A DNA stretch of 47,839 nucleotides from Tepidiphilus sp. J10 (GCA_945897955.1 CAMDGQ010000030.1:1-47839); one strand, 5' to 3'; numbered from the stretch's first letter, positions 16,591-25,462 are shown. Notes: generated by a model from the letters alone, not told the origin. Made by a program: numbers and translations.

Positions 16591-17427
16591 TCAGCCGACT
16601 GCCCGCGCCACCAGCACCGGGCATTGCGCCTGCCCCATGATGCGTTCTGAAATGCTGCCGAGGAACAGGCGGGAAAGACCGGTGCGGCCGTGGCTGCCGA
16701 CCACGATCAGGTCGGCCTTTTGGCTGGCGGCGGTTTCGATCACGACTTCGTCCGGGCGGCCTTCGGCCACCAGGCCGTCACAGACCACGCCGGTGGCAAT
16801 GAGAGAGGCAACGACGTTGTCCACCGCGATCCGGGCCTCGGCCTTGCGCTCCGCGCTGTGGCTTTTGGTGGTGGCGGAAACCACGGTTACCGGCATCAGG
16901 CACTGCCTAGCCACATCGCGTGCTGCCTCGGCGGCGGCGGCGCTGTGGTTGGAGCCGTCCGTGGCCAGCACGATGCGCTGACTCCAGACCTGCCCGACGC
17001 GCGGCACCATCAATACGTTGCAGGGTGCGTGGCCGGCGACATGGGCGGTGGCGTGGCCGACCATGAATCGGGCCAGACCGCGCTTGCCACGCCGGCCGAG
17101 AACCACCAGATCGGGTTGCAGTTCCTCTGCCGTACGGACGATTTCCTGGTGCGGCTCCTCGCCATAGACCAGTTGTGTGTCGCAGGCGACCCCCGCCGCA
17201 TCAGCCGCGGTGGTAACTGCGTCGAGACGTGACTGCGCCTCGCGTTCCAACTGGGCGCGCAGTCCGTGGGTGCCGACGCCTTCCAGATCCTGGGTGGACA
17301 GGACGATGGTCATCACGGTCAGCCTGGCGCCGCAGCGTTTGGCCAGATCGATCGCCACACGCTGGGCGCCGCTGGAAAAATCCGAGCCGTCGGTCGGGAA
17401 CAGGATGTGCTTGATTGCTTTGCTCAT
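16591..17427 (-). CDS. Tandem universal stress protein (two USP domains)
   Basis: A 278-residue cytoplasmic protein made of two USP domains. Domain 1 (about 5-142) starts KHILFPTDGSDFSSGAQ. Domain 2 (about 150-276) starts RIVLATDGSNHSAAAAE. The second domain has the nucleotide-binding signature GSHGRTGLSRLFLGSIS; the first has GRRGKRGLARFMVGHAT, with the final Ser replaced by His, so ATP binding is expected mainly in domain 2. It is the last gene of the minus-strand operon headed by the sigma-54 promoter at 19541-19556, 10 bp after the TauE/SafE gene. Probable role: stress or energy-state signalling, perhaps acting on the transporter. The product of the shared operon is not known. Confidence 0.9.
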   Translation of the reverse strand: MSKAIKHILFPTDGSDFSSGAQRVAIDLAKRCGARLTVMTIVLSTQDLEGVGTHGLRAQLEREAQSRLDAVTTAADAAGVACDTQLVYGEEPHQEIVRTAEELQPDLVVLGRRGKRGLARFMVGHATAHVAGHAPCNVLMVPRVGQVWSQRIVLATDGSNHSAAAAEAARDVARQCLMPVTVVSATTKSHSAERKAEARIAVDNVVASLIATGVVCDGLVAEGRPDEVVIETAASQKADLIVVGSHGRTGLSRLFLGSISERIMGQAQCPVLVARAVG

Positions 17428-17437
17428 AGGGTTCTCC

Positions 17438-18538
17438 TTATGCCTTCCGGGCGAGCGGATTGATTGCCGGATCGGCTACCCGATTGGCCAGCTTGTGCGC
17501 GGCCATGCCCTTGATCAGCGCGACGACGATGGTGATGCCGCCCACCGCCAGGGCCAGCACCAGGGTGGCGTCGCCGAGCATCTTCAGGGTGTTGATGGTG
17601 GATTCCTGCATGGTGGCGATCAGGCCCAGCTTGGACAGATAGCCCGGCACATAGAAGAAGCGCGAGAACAGCACGATGACCATGATGATGCCCATGACGA
17701 ACTTGACGATGGAGTCCTTTACATAGGTGGTGCCGATGGCGCCGATCTGGATGCCGAACAGCGAGCCGGCCAGGATGATCATGGCCAGGCGGATATCGAC
17801 CACGCCGTCGAGCGCGTAAAGCATGGTGCCGCCGGCGCCCATGACGAAAGCGATCACCAGTTCGGTGGCAGTGGCCATCAGCGCGGGGGCGCCCAGCACA
17901 TAGATCATCGCCGGCACACCGATGAAGCCGCCCACCGCGATGGTGGCGGCCAGCATGCCGGTGGCGAATCCCAGCGGCACGATGAACAGCACGGAGACAC
18001 GCGCCTTCAAACTGGTGAAGTACATCATGGTGCCGGGGATATTGACCGACTGGACCCACAGCGCCAGTTTCGGGGCCACATGCGGTGCTTCCTCGCCGTC
18101 GCCGTCCTTTTCCGCCTTCAACATCTTCAGCGCGTCGCGCAGCACGAAACTGCCGACGATGGCGAGCACGATGACGAACACCACCGAGACGTACAGACTG
18201 GTGCCGACGTCGCCGTAGATGTGTTTGACCTCGGTCATCGCGTGCTTGCCGACCAGCACGCCGGCCTCGGCGAAGATACCCATGATGATGCCCAGCTTGA
18301 CGTCCACCTGGCCGTACTTGTGACGCTTCATGGCACCGACCAGGGATTTGGGAAACTTGTGGCAGATATTGGAGGCCACCGCGACGATGCCGGGCACCCC
18401 CAGGGTCATCATCGCCGGAGTCAGCACGAAGGCGCCGCCGGAGCCGATGAAGCCGGAGACCATGCCGCCGATGAAGCCGACCACGAACAGGGCGATGGCG
18501 TTGTAGAGATTGATGTCGATGAACAGGCTGCTTTCCAC
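17438..18538 (-). CDS. TauE/SafE (sulfite exporter) family permease
   Basis: A 366-residue membrane protein with about eight hydrophobic helices in two halves. The first half carries GFIGGMVSGFIGSGGAFVLTP (typical TauE opening) and the second ATGMLAATIAVGGFIGVPA. A charged cytoplasmic loop at about 160-185 separates the halves. Family members export sulfite, sulfoacetate or other small anions. The protein is longer than simple TauE proteins of about 250 residues. The start is GTG 18538, with GGAG about ten bases upstream. It lies between a two-helix protein gene and a tandem USP gene in a sigma-54-type operon. In a sulfur oxidiser sulfite export is reasonable; a carbon-related anion cannot be excluded. 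Confidence 0.87.
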   Translation of the reverse strand: MESSLFIDINLYNAIALFVVGFIGGMVSGFIGSGGAFVLTPAMMTLGVPGIVAVASNICHKFPKSLVGAMKRHKYGQVDVKLGIIMGIFAEAGVLVGKHAMTEVKHIYGDVGTSLYVSVVFVIVLAIVGSFVLRDALKMLKAEKDGDGEEAPHVAPKLALWVQSVNIPGTMMYFTSLKARVSVLFIVPLGFATGMLAATIAVGGFIGVPAMIYVLGAPALMATATELVIAFVMGAGGTMLYALDGVVDIRLAMIILAGSLFGIQIGAIGTTYVKDSIVKFVMGIIMVIVLFSRFFYVPGYLSKLGLIATMQESTINTLKMLGDATLVLALAVGGITIVVALIKGMAAHKLANRVADPAINPLARKA

Positions 18539-18556
18539 TTTTCGATGCTCCGTAAC

Positions 18557-18808
18557 TTACTTTTTGCTGGTTGATGTTTTTGCGGCGCGCAGGCCGAGGG
18601 TTTCCCAGAAGTAGCCGGTAAAGGCGCCATGGAAATACGAGAACACGAAGGCGACGACGATCGGGATCAGGAACAGGCTCTTTTCACCTTTGATGGTGCG
18701 TTCCGCCCAGTCGACGAACAGGTCGGAATTCATCAACAGCAAGGTGTACAGCACGAGGCTGGCAATACCGAACAGCAGGGTGGCCGCGATGGGCTTTTTA
18801 GGGGACAT
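18557..18808 (-). CDS. Small two-helix membrane protein in the TauE operon
   Basis: An 83-residue protein with two predicted transmembrane helices (ATLLFGIASLVLYTLLLMN and FLIPIVVAFVFSYFHGAFTGY) and a lysine-rich C-terminal tail. GAGGA lies six bases before the ATG. It is 18 bp upstream of the TauE/SafE gene in the same direction, which suggests a small partner subunit. I cannot name the family. A different two-helix gene also precedes the SulP at 36986. Confidence 0.75.
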   Translation of the reverse strand: MSPKKPIAATLLFGIASLVLYTLLLMNSDLFVDWAERTIKGEKSLFLIPIVVAFVFSYFHGAFTGYFWETLGLRAAKTSTSKK

Positions 18809-18867
18809 GGTGAATCCTCAGGGTTGCGTGACAGGGAATCGAGAAAAGGGGACTTGCGAAACAGGGT

Positions 18868-19458
18868 TCAGGTCAGGGAAAGGGGGGCAGCCGCCTTGCG
18901 GGCGGATTCGCGCATCGACGATTTCGCGCCCTGCGGTCGTTTCTGTGATGGTTCGCCAACCACCACGACCGGGACCGGCGTGGCGCTGTCGAACAATCCT
19001 CGCCGGCCGCGCATCAGCGCGCGCACCGGGTCGTCCGCCGTGCCTGAAACCGCGAACAGCACGCTGGAACGGTTCTGCAGCACGCGCAATACCGCGCGCC
19101 GGCTGGCTGCGCCCAATGCTTCGGTCTCGCAGGCAATGCCTTCGAGCGCGGGCAGGTATTCGACCAGCAAAGCGCGCAACCCCATTGGATCGTGGGTGAG
19201 CAGCAAGAGATCGGCCTGCATGCGACGGCACACGCCGATGACGTAATCCATGACGGGCGCCGGCAAGGTTGCACCGACCCCCAGTGCAATCAATTTGCGC
19301 GGGCTGTTTGTCAATGGCGCTGCGGCGGCGGGAGCGGGAGATGACAAAGGTGAGGGGTTCAACGCTGCCTCCATGCGGTAACGGCCGCTGACCTCGCCGG
19401 CATCGGCCTGAGCCAGCGCGCTCAAGGCCTGTTTGATCTGATCGGCAAGTCGTTTCAT
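18868..19458 (-). CDS. USP-like protein heading the module B operon
   Basis: A 196-residue protein. After a helical, Ala/Pro-rich lead (1-60) comes an alpha/beta domain: KLIALGVGATLPAPVMDYV, ADLLLLTHDP, SVLFAVSGTADDP and VPVVVVGEP, the strand order of a USP-like fold. No clear ATP signature is seen. The start at 19458 (MKRLADQ) has GGAGTTCCCT directly upstream; the frame stays open further but without such support. It is the first gene after the sigma-54 promoter at 19541-19556. Like the gene at 4748 it is a degenerate USP relative linked to a transporter. Confidence 0.65.
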   Translation of the reverse strand: MKRLADQIKQALSALAQADAGEVSGRYRMEAALNPSPLSSPAPAAAAPLTNSPRKLIALGVGATLPAPVMDYVIGVCRRMQADLLLLTHDPMGLRALLVEYLPALEGIACETEALGAASRRAVLRVLQNRSSVLFAVSGTADDPVRALMRGRRGLFDSATPVPVVVVGEPSQKRPQGAKSSMRESARKAAAPLSLT

Positions 19459-19540
19459 AGGGAACTCCGGTTTGGATGGATGCCCCATGCGTTGCGCTGA
19501 ACTGAAGCGCTCGTTCGCGTGTCGGGGCTGGCTTGCTATC

Positions 19541-19556
19541 GCAAGCACTGTGCCAA
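19541..19556 (-). promoter_or_regulatory. Sigma-54 (-24/-12) promoter for the TauE/USP operon
   Basis: Read on the minus strand the site is TTGGCACAGTGCTTGC, an exact match to TTGGCAC-N5-TTGC with the correct 12-base GG-GC spacing. Transcription would begin near 19529, about 70 bases before the start codon at 19458. The divergent gene pair encodes a sensor kinase and a sigma-54-dependent regulator. Confidence 0.8.
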
Positions 19557-19619
19557 ACCCCGAAATCCGCTAACCCATTGATTTTATTGGGCGACGACAT
19601 GTGAACCACAACGTCAGCC

Positions 19620-19722
19620 GTTTCAATAACGAAACACCCTAACCACTAATCAACCTAATGCCTTGATTGGCAAGGACTTGCCGAAGACGTTTAGAATCTG
19701 AAACGTGTTTCACTATTGAAAT
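19620..19722. promoter_or_regulatory. Palindromic candidate enhancer sites for module B
   Basis: GTTTCAATAACGAAAC at 19620-19635 is a palindrome with arms GTTTC/GAAAC. GTTTCACTATTGAAAT at 19707-19722 reads on the other strand as TTTCAATAGTGAAA, sharing TTTCAATA..GAAA with the first. GAAACGTGTTTC at 19700-19711 overlaps it. The first lies about 90-105 bp upstream of the predicted sigma-54 start, the usual enhancer distance. The second touches the kinase start codon, which suggests autoregulation. Confidence 0.5.
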
Positions 19723-19726
19723 AGAG

Positions 19727-21208
19727 ATGTCCAGCATTCGCGGCAAGATCACTTTGGGTTATCTGGCACTCGCGCTTGGCGTCGGCGGCTTTGTGCTGTT
19801 TGCATCCGCCGATCTGCGATTTCTGGAAACCCGCGTGCGCGAAGGCGTGGCGATATCGGCGTTCCAGGAAACCGTGCAGGAAATGCGCCGCCACGAGAAA
19901 AATTACTTCCTTTATCGCGGCGCCGATGAACTGGACGAGGCGCGTGTGCAAGCCGGACGGCTGGCGCAACAGCTCGATGCGGAGGCCCAGGCGCTGGCCA
20001 GCATCGCGCGCAATGATGAAATTCCCGCTCTGGGCCGGGCGATCGAGCGCTACCGGAAGTTGATCGAGCAACCCATCGAGTTCGTCGCCGGCAATGCCGA
20101 GGCCAATCATGTTGAGGCCGACATACGCGCGGCGGGACATGCCATTTCCGAGTTCAGCGAGCATCTGGCGCTGCGCGAGCGCACCGCGCTGGTGGCCACC
20201 CTGCGTCAGTCGCGCCATGCCTTGTTCTGGTCGGTCGGCCTGGTGGCGCTGCTGGCGCTGGCCGGCGGGCAACTGCTCTATCGCGCGGTGGGCAGGCCCC
20301 TGCGCCGCCTCGAAGAACAGCTTGAACCGCTGGCGGAAGGCCGCTTCCAGACCTTCTCGATGGTGTCAGAGGATCGTGAAATCGTTTCTTTTACGGCGGC
20401 GCTGAATCGCATGCTGAAAGAACTTGAACTTGGCCGTCGCCAGGTTCTTCAATCCGACAAGCTCGCCGCGCTGGGCACTCTGGCTTCCGGCGTCGCCCAC
20501 GAGTTGAACAATCCGTTGGGCAACATTTCCGGCGCCTGCCAGATCCTGCTGGAAGAACTCGACGGCCTTGACACCTTGCCCGCCGACGCACGCGCGGCCC
20601 TGCGCGACTGGCTGACCCAGATCGACGACGAAACCGAGCGGGCGCGGCGCATCGTGCGCACGCTGCTCGACTACAGCCGCAAACCGGTACGTGCAGGGGC
20701 GGCCTGTCTGCTTGGCGAAGCCCTGGAAAAATCCTTGCTGCTGCTGCGCCAGCGTCTGCCAAACGAGAACAGCGTCAGTTTCGAACTGCCTGCCGACTTG
20801 CTCGTCTGCGCCGATCCGCAGCGTTTGCAACAGGTCTTCATCAACCTGATCCAGAACGCGCTTGATGCCGGGGGCGACTCGGTGCAGGTGAACATCCATG
20901 CCCGCCAGGCCGAAGCGGCGAGCTGGCCGCCTGCCGGCGCCGGTTTGGTCGTGGGCGCACGGGCGGAACGCGAAGCGGTGCTGGTCACGGTCGCCGACGA
21001 TGGTCCCGGCATTCCCGGCGAGCGCCTGGGCCACATCTTCGACCCCTTCTTCACCACGCGCGAACCCGGCGAAGGCACCGGCCTGGGCCTCTATATCGTC
21101 GGTGAAATCGTCCAGGAACTGGGCGGCGCCATTGCAGTTTCCAGTCCCGGCCCCTCCGGCCGGGGCGTGTGCTTCAGTCTGTGGCTGCCGTGCGGAGCCG
21201 CAGCATGA
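19727..21208 (+). CDS. Membrane sensor histidine kinase, module B
   Basis: A 493-residue kinase paralogous to the one at 2961. TM1 is at about 8-27. A periplasmic helical domain has EMRRHEKNYFLYRGADEL at about 52-69, the same signature as in module A. TM2 is at about 166-185 and a HAMP-like linker to about 235. HisKA has phospho-acceptor His258 in GVAHELNNPLGN. The ATPase has the N box LIQNALDAGGD and G boxes ADDGPGIPGER and GEGTGLGLY. The start is ATG 19727 (MSSIRGKITL). The stop overlaps the regulator start by ATGA, so the two are translationally coupled. The shared sensor signature suggests that both modules detect related signals. Confidence 0.92.
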   Translation: MSSIRGKITLGYLALALGVGGFVLFASADLRFLETRVREGVAISAFQETVQEMRRHEKNYFLYRGADELDEARVQAGRLAQQLDAEAQALASIARNDEIPALGRAIERYRKLIEQPIEFVAGNAEANHVEADIRAAGHAISEFSEHLALRERTALVATLRQSRHALFWSVGLVALLALAGGQLLYRAVGRPLRRLEEQLEPLAEGRFQTFSMVSEDREIVSFTAALNRMLKELELGRRQVLQSDKLAALGTLASGVAHELNNPLGNISGACQILLEELDGLDTLPADARAALRDWLTQIDDETERARRIVRTLLDYSRKPVRAGAACLLGEALEKSLLLLRQRLPNENSVSFELPADLLVCADPQRLQQVFINLIQNALDAGGDSVQVNIHARQAEAASWPPAGAGLVVGARAEREAVLVTVADDGPGIPGERLGHIFDPFFTTREPGEGTGLGLYIVGEIVQELGGAIAVSSPGPSGRGVCFSLWLPCGAAA

Positions 21209-22584
21209 ATACCGCCCCCGCCCGGATTCTTGTGGTCGATGACGAGGCCGCCGCGCTGAAGAACCTCACGCATCTGCTGCGCAAGGAGCATTACGAAGTG
21301 ACGGCCTGCCAGAGCGGATCTGCCGGCCTGGCGGCGCTGCAACAGCAGGAATTCGCGCTGCTGCTGACCGATCTGCGCATGAAGGGCATTGATGGCATGG
21401 CGTTGCTGCGCAGGACAAAAGTCCTGCAACCGGACTGCGAGGTGATCGTCATTACCGGCCACGCCACGCTCGATTCCGCTGTTGAAGCAATGAAGGAAGG
21501 CGCGTTTCACTATATTGCCAAGCCCTATCGGCTTGATGAAGTACGTCAGGTGGTCAAAAGCGCACTCGATGTTGTGCTGTTGAAACGGGAAAACCGAGTC
21601 CTCAAGCAACGCATCGAAGAGTACGAGAGCGGCCCGAATATCGTCACCCAGGATGCCGCAATGCTGTTGTTGCTGGACACGGCGCGGCAGATCGGGCCGA
21701 CCGACTGCAACGTATTGGTGACCGGCGAATCGGGAACCGGCAAGGAACTGCTGGCGCGCTATGTTCACACCCATAGCGGGCGTTCAAAAGGCCGGTTTGT
21801 CGCAGTGAACTGCGGCGCGCTGCAGGAGGAACTGCTCGCCAACGAGTTGTTCGGCCACGAAAAGGGCGCGTTCACCGGCGCCGACCGACAAAAGCGCGGC
21901 CTGATCGAAATCGCCGAGGGCGGCACGCTGTTCCTCGACGAAATCACCGAAATGTCCCCTGCCATGCAGGTCAAGCTGTTGCGGGTACTGCAGGAACGTG
22001 AATTGCTGCGTGTCGGCGGTACCGAACCGGTTGCGATCGATGTGCGCTTCATCGCGGCAACCAACCGCGACCTGCAGGAGAGCGTCCGCAACGGCCAATT
22101 CCGCGCCGACCTTTTTTTCCGGCTCAACGTCGTCAACCTCGCCCTGCCGGCACTGCGCGAGCGGCGCGATGACGTGCCCCTGCTGGCGTTCTACTTTCTG
22201 AAGAAATTCGCCCTGGCGATGGGCAAACCGGTTGCCGATATCGAGCCGGACGCGCTGCGCTTGCTGGGTCGATACGACTATCCCGGCAACGTGCGCGAAC
22301 TCGCCAACCTGATCGAGCGTGGCGTCGCCCTGGCGCGCGGAGTGCTGCTGGATCTCTCGCATCTGCCGGAGAGCCTGCGCAGCCTCAAGGTGCGCGTGGC
22401 ATCGGCGGCTGGCAATGAGCTGCAAAGCCTGGAAAAGAACGAGGCGACGTACATTGCCCAGGTGCTTGCCTTTACCGGCGGCAACCGCAACCAGGCCGCA
22501 GATATCCTCGGTATCGACCGGGTTTCGTTGTGGCGAAGGATCAAGCGCTATGGACTTGATGTTGATGATAATGCCCGGCATTGA
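21205..22584 (+). CDS. Sigma-54-dependent response regulator (NtrC family), module B
   Basis: A 459-residue regulator: receiver with Asp56 in LLLTDLRMKG, AAA+ domain with Walker A GESGTGKE and the GAFTGA loop, and a Fis-type helix-turn-helix ending GIDRVSLWRRIKRYG. The module A regulator ends in the closely similar GIDRVSLWRKLKRYE, so their recognition helices are nearly the same even though the candidate upstream sites differ. The start is ATG 21205, overlapping the kinase stop. The likely target is the divergent operon with the TTGGCAC-N5-TTGC promoter at 19541-19556. Confidence 0.93.
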   Translation: MNTAPARILVVDDEAAALKNLTHLLRKEHYEVTACQSGSAGLAALQQQEFALLLTDLRMKGIDGMALLRRTKVLQPDCEVIVITGHATLDSAVEAMKEGAFHYIAKPYRLDEVRQVVKSALDVVLLKRENRVLKQRIEEYESGPNIVTQDAAMLLLLDTARQIGPTDCNVLVTGESGTGKELLARYVHTHSGRSKGRFVAVNCGALQEELLANELFGHEKGAFTGADRQKRGLIEIAEGGTLFLDEITEMSPAMQVKLLRVLQERELLRVGGTEPVAIDVRFIAATNRDLQESVRNGQFRADLFFRLNVVNLALPALRERRDDVPLLAFYFLKKFALAMGKPVADIEPDALRLLGRYDYPGNVRELANLIERGVALARGVLLDLSHLPESLRSLKVRVASAAGNELQSLEKNEATYIAQVLAFTGGNRNQAADILGIDRVSLWRRIKRYGLDVDDNARH

Positions 22585-22605
22585 TTCAGCCAGGACTCGC
22601 TAAAC

Positions 22606-24837
22606 ATGCGTGCCGACAATCAGGATACGCCGCCCGCTAAGCCGCCTTCACGCGACGGCATCAACCCGCCCGGCGCGCTGCCGCGCGTGGTCCGCGTCAA
22701 CCGGCACTGGGTAGTCAGGTCCACGCTGCTGTACGGCCTGTCCATCTCGCTGCTGCTGGTATTGCTCGGCAGCCTGTATTTCCGCATCGAGTCGAACAAC
22801 AATCTGAATCTGAAACTGGCCGGCAAGGAGCGGGCGCTGAGTCTGGCCGCGCTGAGTCTGACCGAATCCATGACCGGCGTGCTGTCGGATCTGCGCTACC
22901 TGTCGCGCCACAATGAGCTGGATGATTATCTACGCTCGGCTACGCCATCCACGGCACGCCGGCTGGAACTGGAATACGCCGCTTTTCTCCGGCAGAAGCG
23001 GGATTACGACCAGATTCGCTTGATCGACCTTGATGGCCGCGAGCGCGTCCGCGTCGATCATGCCCACGACGGCGTCTTTGTCACGCCTGCATCGCGGCTT
23101 CAGGACAAGGCTTCACGCTACTATTTCAAGGACATGTCGAAACTGCGGCCGAACGAAATCTATGTCTCGCCGATGGACTTGAATATCGAACGGGGTCGGA
23201 TAGAAATGCCGCTGAAGCCGGTGATTCGCGTGGCCATGGCGGTCTCCGACCAGAACGGACAACGCAAGGGCTATGTGGTCATCAATATTCTGGTGAAACC
23301 GCTGCTGAAGCGGCTGCGCAGTTTCACCGGGGCGAAAACCGCCTTGTGGATGCTGGACACCGAAGGACACTGGCTGATGGGTCCGAGCCCGAACGATGAC
23401 TGGTCGCGGCAATTGCCCGAACGGCAGGCAAACACGCTGCCCAGGCGCTACCCGGCGGCCTGGGCGGAAATCGGCAAAAACGCCGCCGGCATGCTGACGA
23501 CGGACAAACAGCATTTGCAGTATGCCCGCCTCTTTCCATTGCGCGCGTCTGCCGTGACTGTGGATGGCGTCCATCTTGCCCAGGCTGCCGCCGCTGACCG
23601 ATACGCATGGATTCTGGTTGCCGCAACCCCGTTCGCTGAAGTTGAGGCGGCCAATGCCCGCCTGCTGCGCAACCTGCTGGCGGGTGGCAGCCTGCTGGCG
23701 CTGCTGTTCTTCGGCCTGTCGGCGGCGCTTGCGTATGTCGCGGCACGCGGCCGCGCCCTCTCCGAGGCGCTGGAAAAAGCCGTCGACAGCGTGCCCATGC
23801 TGGTCAGCTATGTGGACACGGAGGAACGCTACCGCTTCAACAATCTGGCTTATCTGCGCACGCTGGGCCAGTCCCCGCGCGATCTGTACGGAAAACATGT
23901 GCGGGAAGCGCTGGGCGACCTTGCATACCGAAAAATCCTGCCCTATCTGGAGCAGGCACTGGCCGGTAAACGGGTGGAATTCGAACAGCGCCTGGACTAC
24001 CCGGGCATCGGTCGCCGCGATGTCGCGGTCACCTATCTGCCCGACATGGATGCCAACGGCCAGGTCCGCGGTTTCTACGCGGTGGTCAACGACGTGACCC
24101 TGCTCAAGGACACGCAACGACGCGAGAGCCAACATATGCTCGAACTGGCGCACGTTTCCCGCCTGGCCAGCATGGGGGAGATGGCGGCGGAAATTGCACA
24201 TCAGATCAATCAACCCCTGTCGGCCATCGGCATGTTCAATGGCGCCGCGCTGCGCAATCTGGAAAACGGCGGCGACCAGGCGCAAGTCAGGGAATGGCTC
24301 GGCATGATTGGCGCACAGGTGAAACGCGCCGGCGAGGTCATCGGGCACATGCGCCGATTCGTGCGCAAGGAAGGAAACCAGTATTGCGAGCTCGATGTGA
24401 ATCAGCCGGCCACGGCGGTGGTCAGCCTGCTGGAGTACGAAGCCAAGGCCAGGCAGGTCGCCTTGAACCTCGATCTGTGCGAACCGCTGCCTCCGGTCTG
24501 GGCGGACCGCATTCTGATCGAGCAGGTCATCTACAACCTGGTACGCAATGCCATCGAGACGCTGGCGGCGCGAGAGCAGGACCGGCGCGTGACCATACGC
24601 ACGCATGCGGATACCGAATACGTCTGGCTGGAGGTAACGGACAATGGTCCCGGAATAGATCAGGAAATTGGAGAACACATCTTTGAAGCATTCAGCACCC
24701 AGAAACAGGACGGACTCGGCATGGGATTGGCCATCAGCCGCTCGATCATCGGCTCCCTGGGCGGCAACCTGGGCTACAACAACCTGCAGGAAGGCGGCGT
24801 GATGTTCTACTTCAATTTACCCCTGGAGAATCCATGA
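22606..24837 (+). CDS. Cache-PAS sensor histidine kinase
   Basis: A 743-residue kinase. TM1 is at about 40-62. A large periplasmic region (about 65-345) resembles a double Cache sensor (YFKDMSKLRPNEIYVSPMDL). TM2 is at about 352-375 and a PAS domain at about 385-505 (DSVPMLVSYVDTEERYRFNN). HisKA has phospho-acceptor His532 in AEIAHQINQPLSAIG. The ATPase has NLVRNAIETL, DNGPGIDQEI and GLGMGLAISRSII. The HQINQPL motif places it in the FixL/TtrS/DctB-type kinase group. It is coupled by a 4-bp overlap to a FixJ-like regulator. It begins 21 bp after the module B regulator, so the five genes may be co-transcribed. The ligand is unknown; Cache domains bind small organic molecules. Confidence 0.9.
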   Translation: MRADNQDTPPAKPPSRDGINPPGALPRVVRVNRHWVVRSTLLYGLSISLLLVLLGSLYFRIESNNNLNLKLAGKERALSLAALSLTESMTGVLSDLRYLSRHNELDDYLRSATPSTARRLELEYAAFLRQKRDYDQIRLIDLDGRERVRVDHAHDGVFVTPASRLQDKASRYYFKDMSKLRPNEIYVSPMDLNIERGRIEMPLKPVIRVAMAVSDQNGQRKGYVVINILVKPLLKRLRSFTGAKTALWMLDTEGHWLMGPSPNDDWSRQLPERQANTLPRRYPAAWAEIGKNAAGMLTTDKQHLQYARLFPLRASAVTVDGVHLAQAAAADRYAWILVAATPFAEVEAANARLLRNLLAGGSLLALLFFGLSAALAYVAARGRALSEALEKAVDSVPMLVSYVDTEERYRFNNLAYLRTLGQSPRDLYGKHVREALGDLAYRKILPYLEQALAGKRVEFEQRLDYPGIGRRDVAVTYLPDMDANGQVRGFYAVVNDVTLLKDTQRRESQHMLELAHVSRLASMGEMAAEIAHQINQPLSAIGMFNGAALRNLENGGDQAQVREWLGMIGAQVKRAGEVIGHMRRFVRKEGNQYCELDVNQPATAVVSLLEYEAKARQVALNLDLCEPLPPVWADRILIEQVIYNLVRNAIETLAAREQDRRVTIRTHADTEYVWLEVTDNGPGIDQEIGEHIFEAFSTQKQDGLGMGLAISRSIIGSLGGNLGYNNLQEGGVMFYFNLPLENP

Positions 24838-25454
24838 ACCCTGACCACATCGTTCATGTGGTGGACGACGACGACGCGGTTCGCCAGGCGCTGTGCGCCC
24901 TGCTCGCTTCGGTCGGCATCAACGCCCGCGCCTACGCCTCCGCCACTCAATTTCTGGAAGCCGCCAGCCCGGACATGGCCGGTTGCATCGTGCTCGACAT
25001 TCGCATGCCGGGAATGAGCGGCCTGGAACTCCAGCAGGTGTTGAACAGCCGCAGCATTCTGCTGCCGGTCATCATCGTCACCGGGCATGGCGATGTCTCC
25101 ATGGCCGTGCGCGCGATGAAGGCGGGCGCCGCCGATTTTCTGCTCAAGCCGTTCAACGAGCAGGAATTGCTCGACCGGATTCAGAAAAGCCTGGAGACCT
25201 TCGCAGCGACACAACTCGAAAATCGAGCCCGGCAGGAAGCGGCTCAACGCTTCGTCGGACTGACCACGCGCGAACGCGAGGTTCTGGCGCGCGTGATGGC
25301 CGGCCAGCACAACAAGGCCATCGCTTTCGACCTGGGCATCAGCGAGAAAACCGTGGACGTGCATCGTTTCAACATCATGCGCAAGACCGGCTCCCGCACC
25401 TTGCCGGAACTCATCCAGTTGCGCCTGCTGGCGGATCAGACGACGGAGTCATGA
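24834..25454 (+). CDS. FixJ/NarL-type response regulator
   Basis: A 206-residue regulator. The receiver domain (about 5-120) has phospho-acceptor Asp55 in CIVLDIRMPGMSG and the conserved Lys in FLLKPFNEQ. A LuxR-type helix-turn-helix (about 140-200) has LTTREREVLARVMAG and GISEKTVDVHRFNIMRK. It is the partner of the Cache-PAS kinase just upstream, whose stop it overlaps. Unlike the other two regulators here it acts with sigma-70-type polymerase. Target genes are not evident; the small genes downstream are one possibility. Confidence 0.92.
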   Translation: MNPDHIVHVVDDDDAVRQALCALLASVGINARAYASATQFLEAASPDMAGCIVLDIRMPGMSGLELQQVLNSRSILLPVIIVTGHGDVSMAVRAMKAGAADFLLKPFNEQELLDRIQKSLETFAATQLENRARQEAAQRFVGLTTREREVLARVMAGQHNKAIAFDLGISEKTVDVHRFNIMRKTGSRTLPELIQLRLLADQTTES

Positions 25455-25462
25455 ACCCTGGA

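Noticed and set aside
19664-19680. Second possible sigma-54 promoter (TTGGCAAGGACTTGCC) facing the module B kinase
   Set aside because: The GG-GC spacing is one base short and the sequence is itself a small palindrome; spacing is strict for this promoter class.
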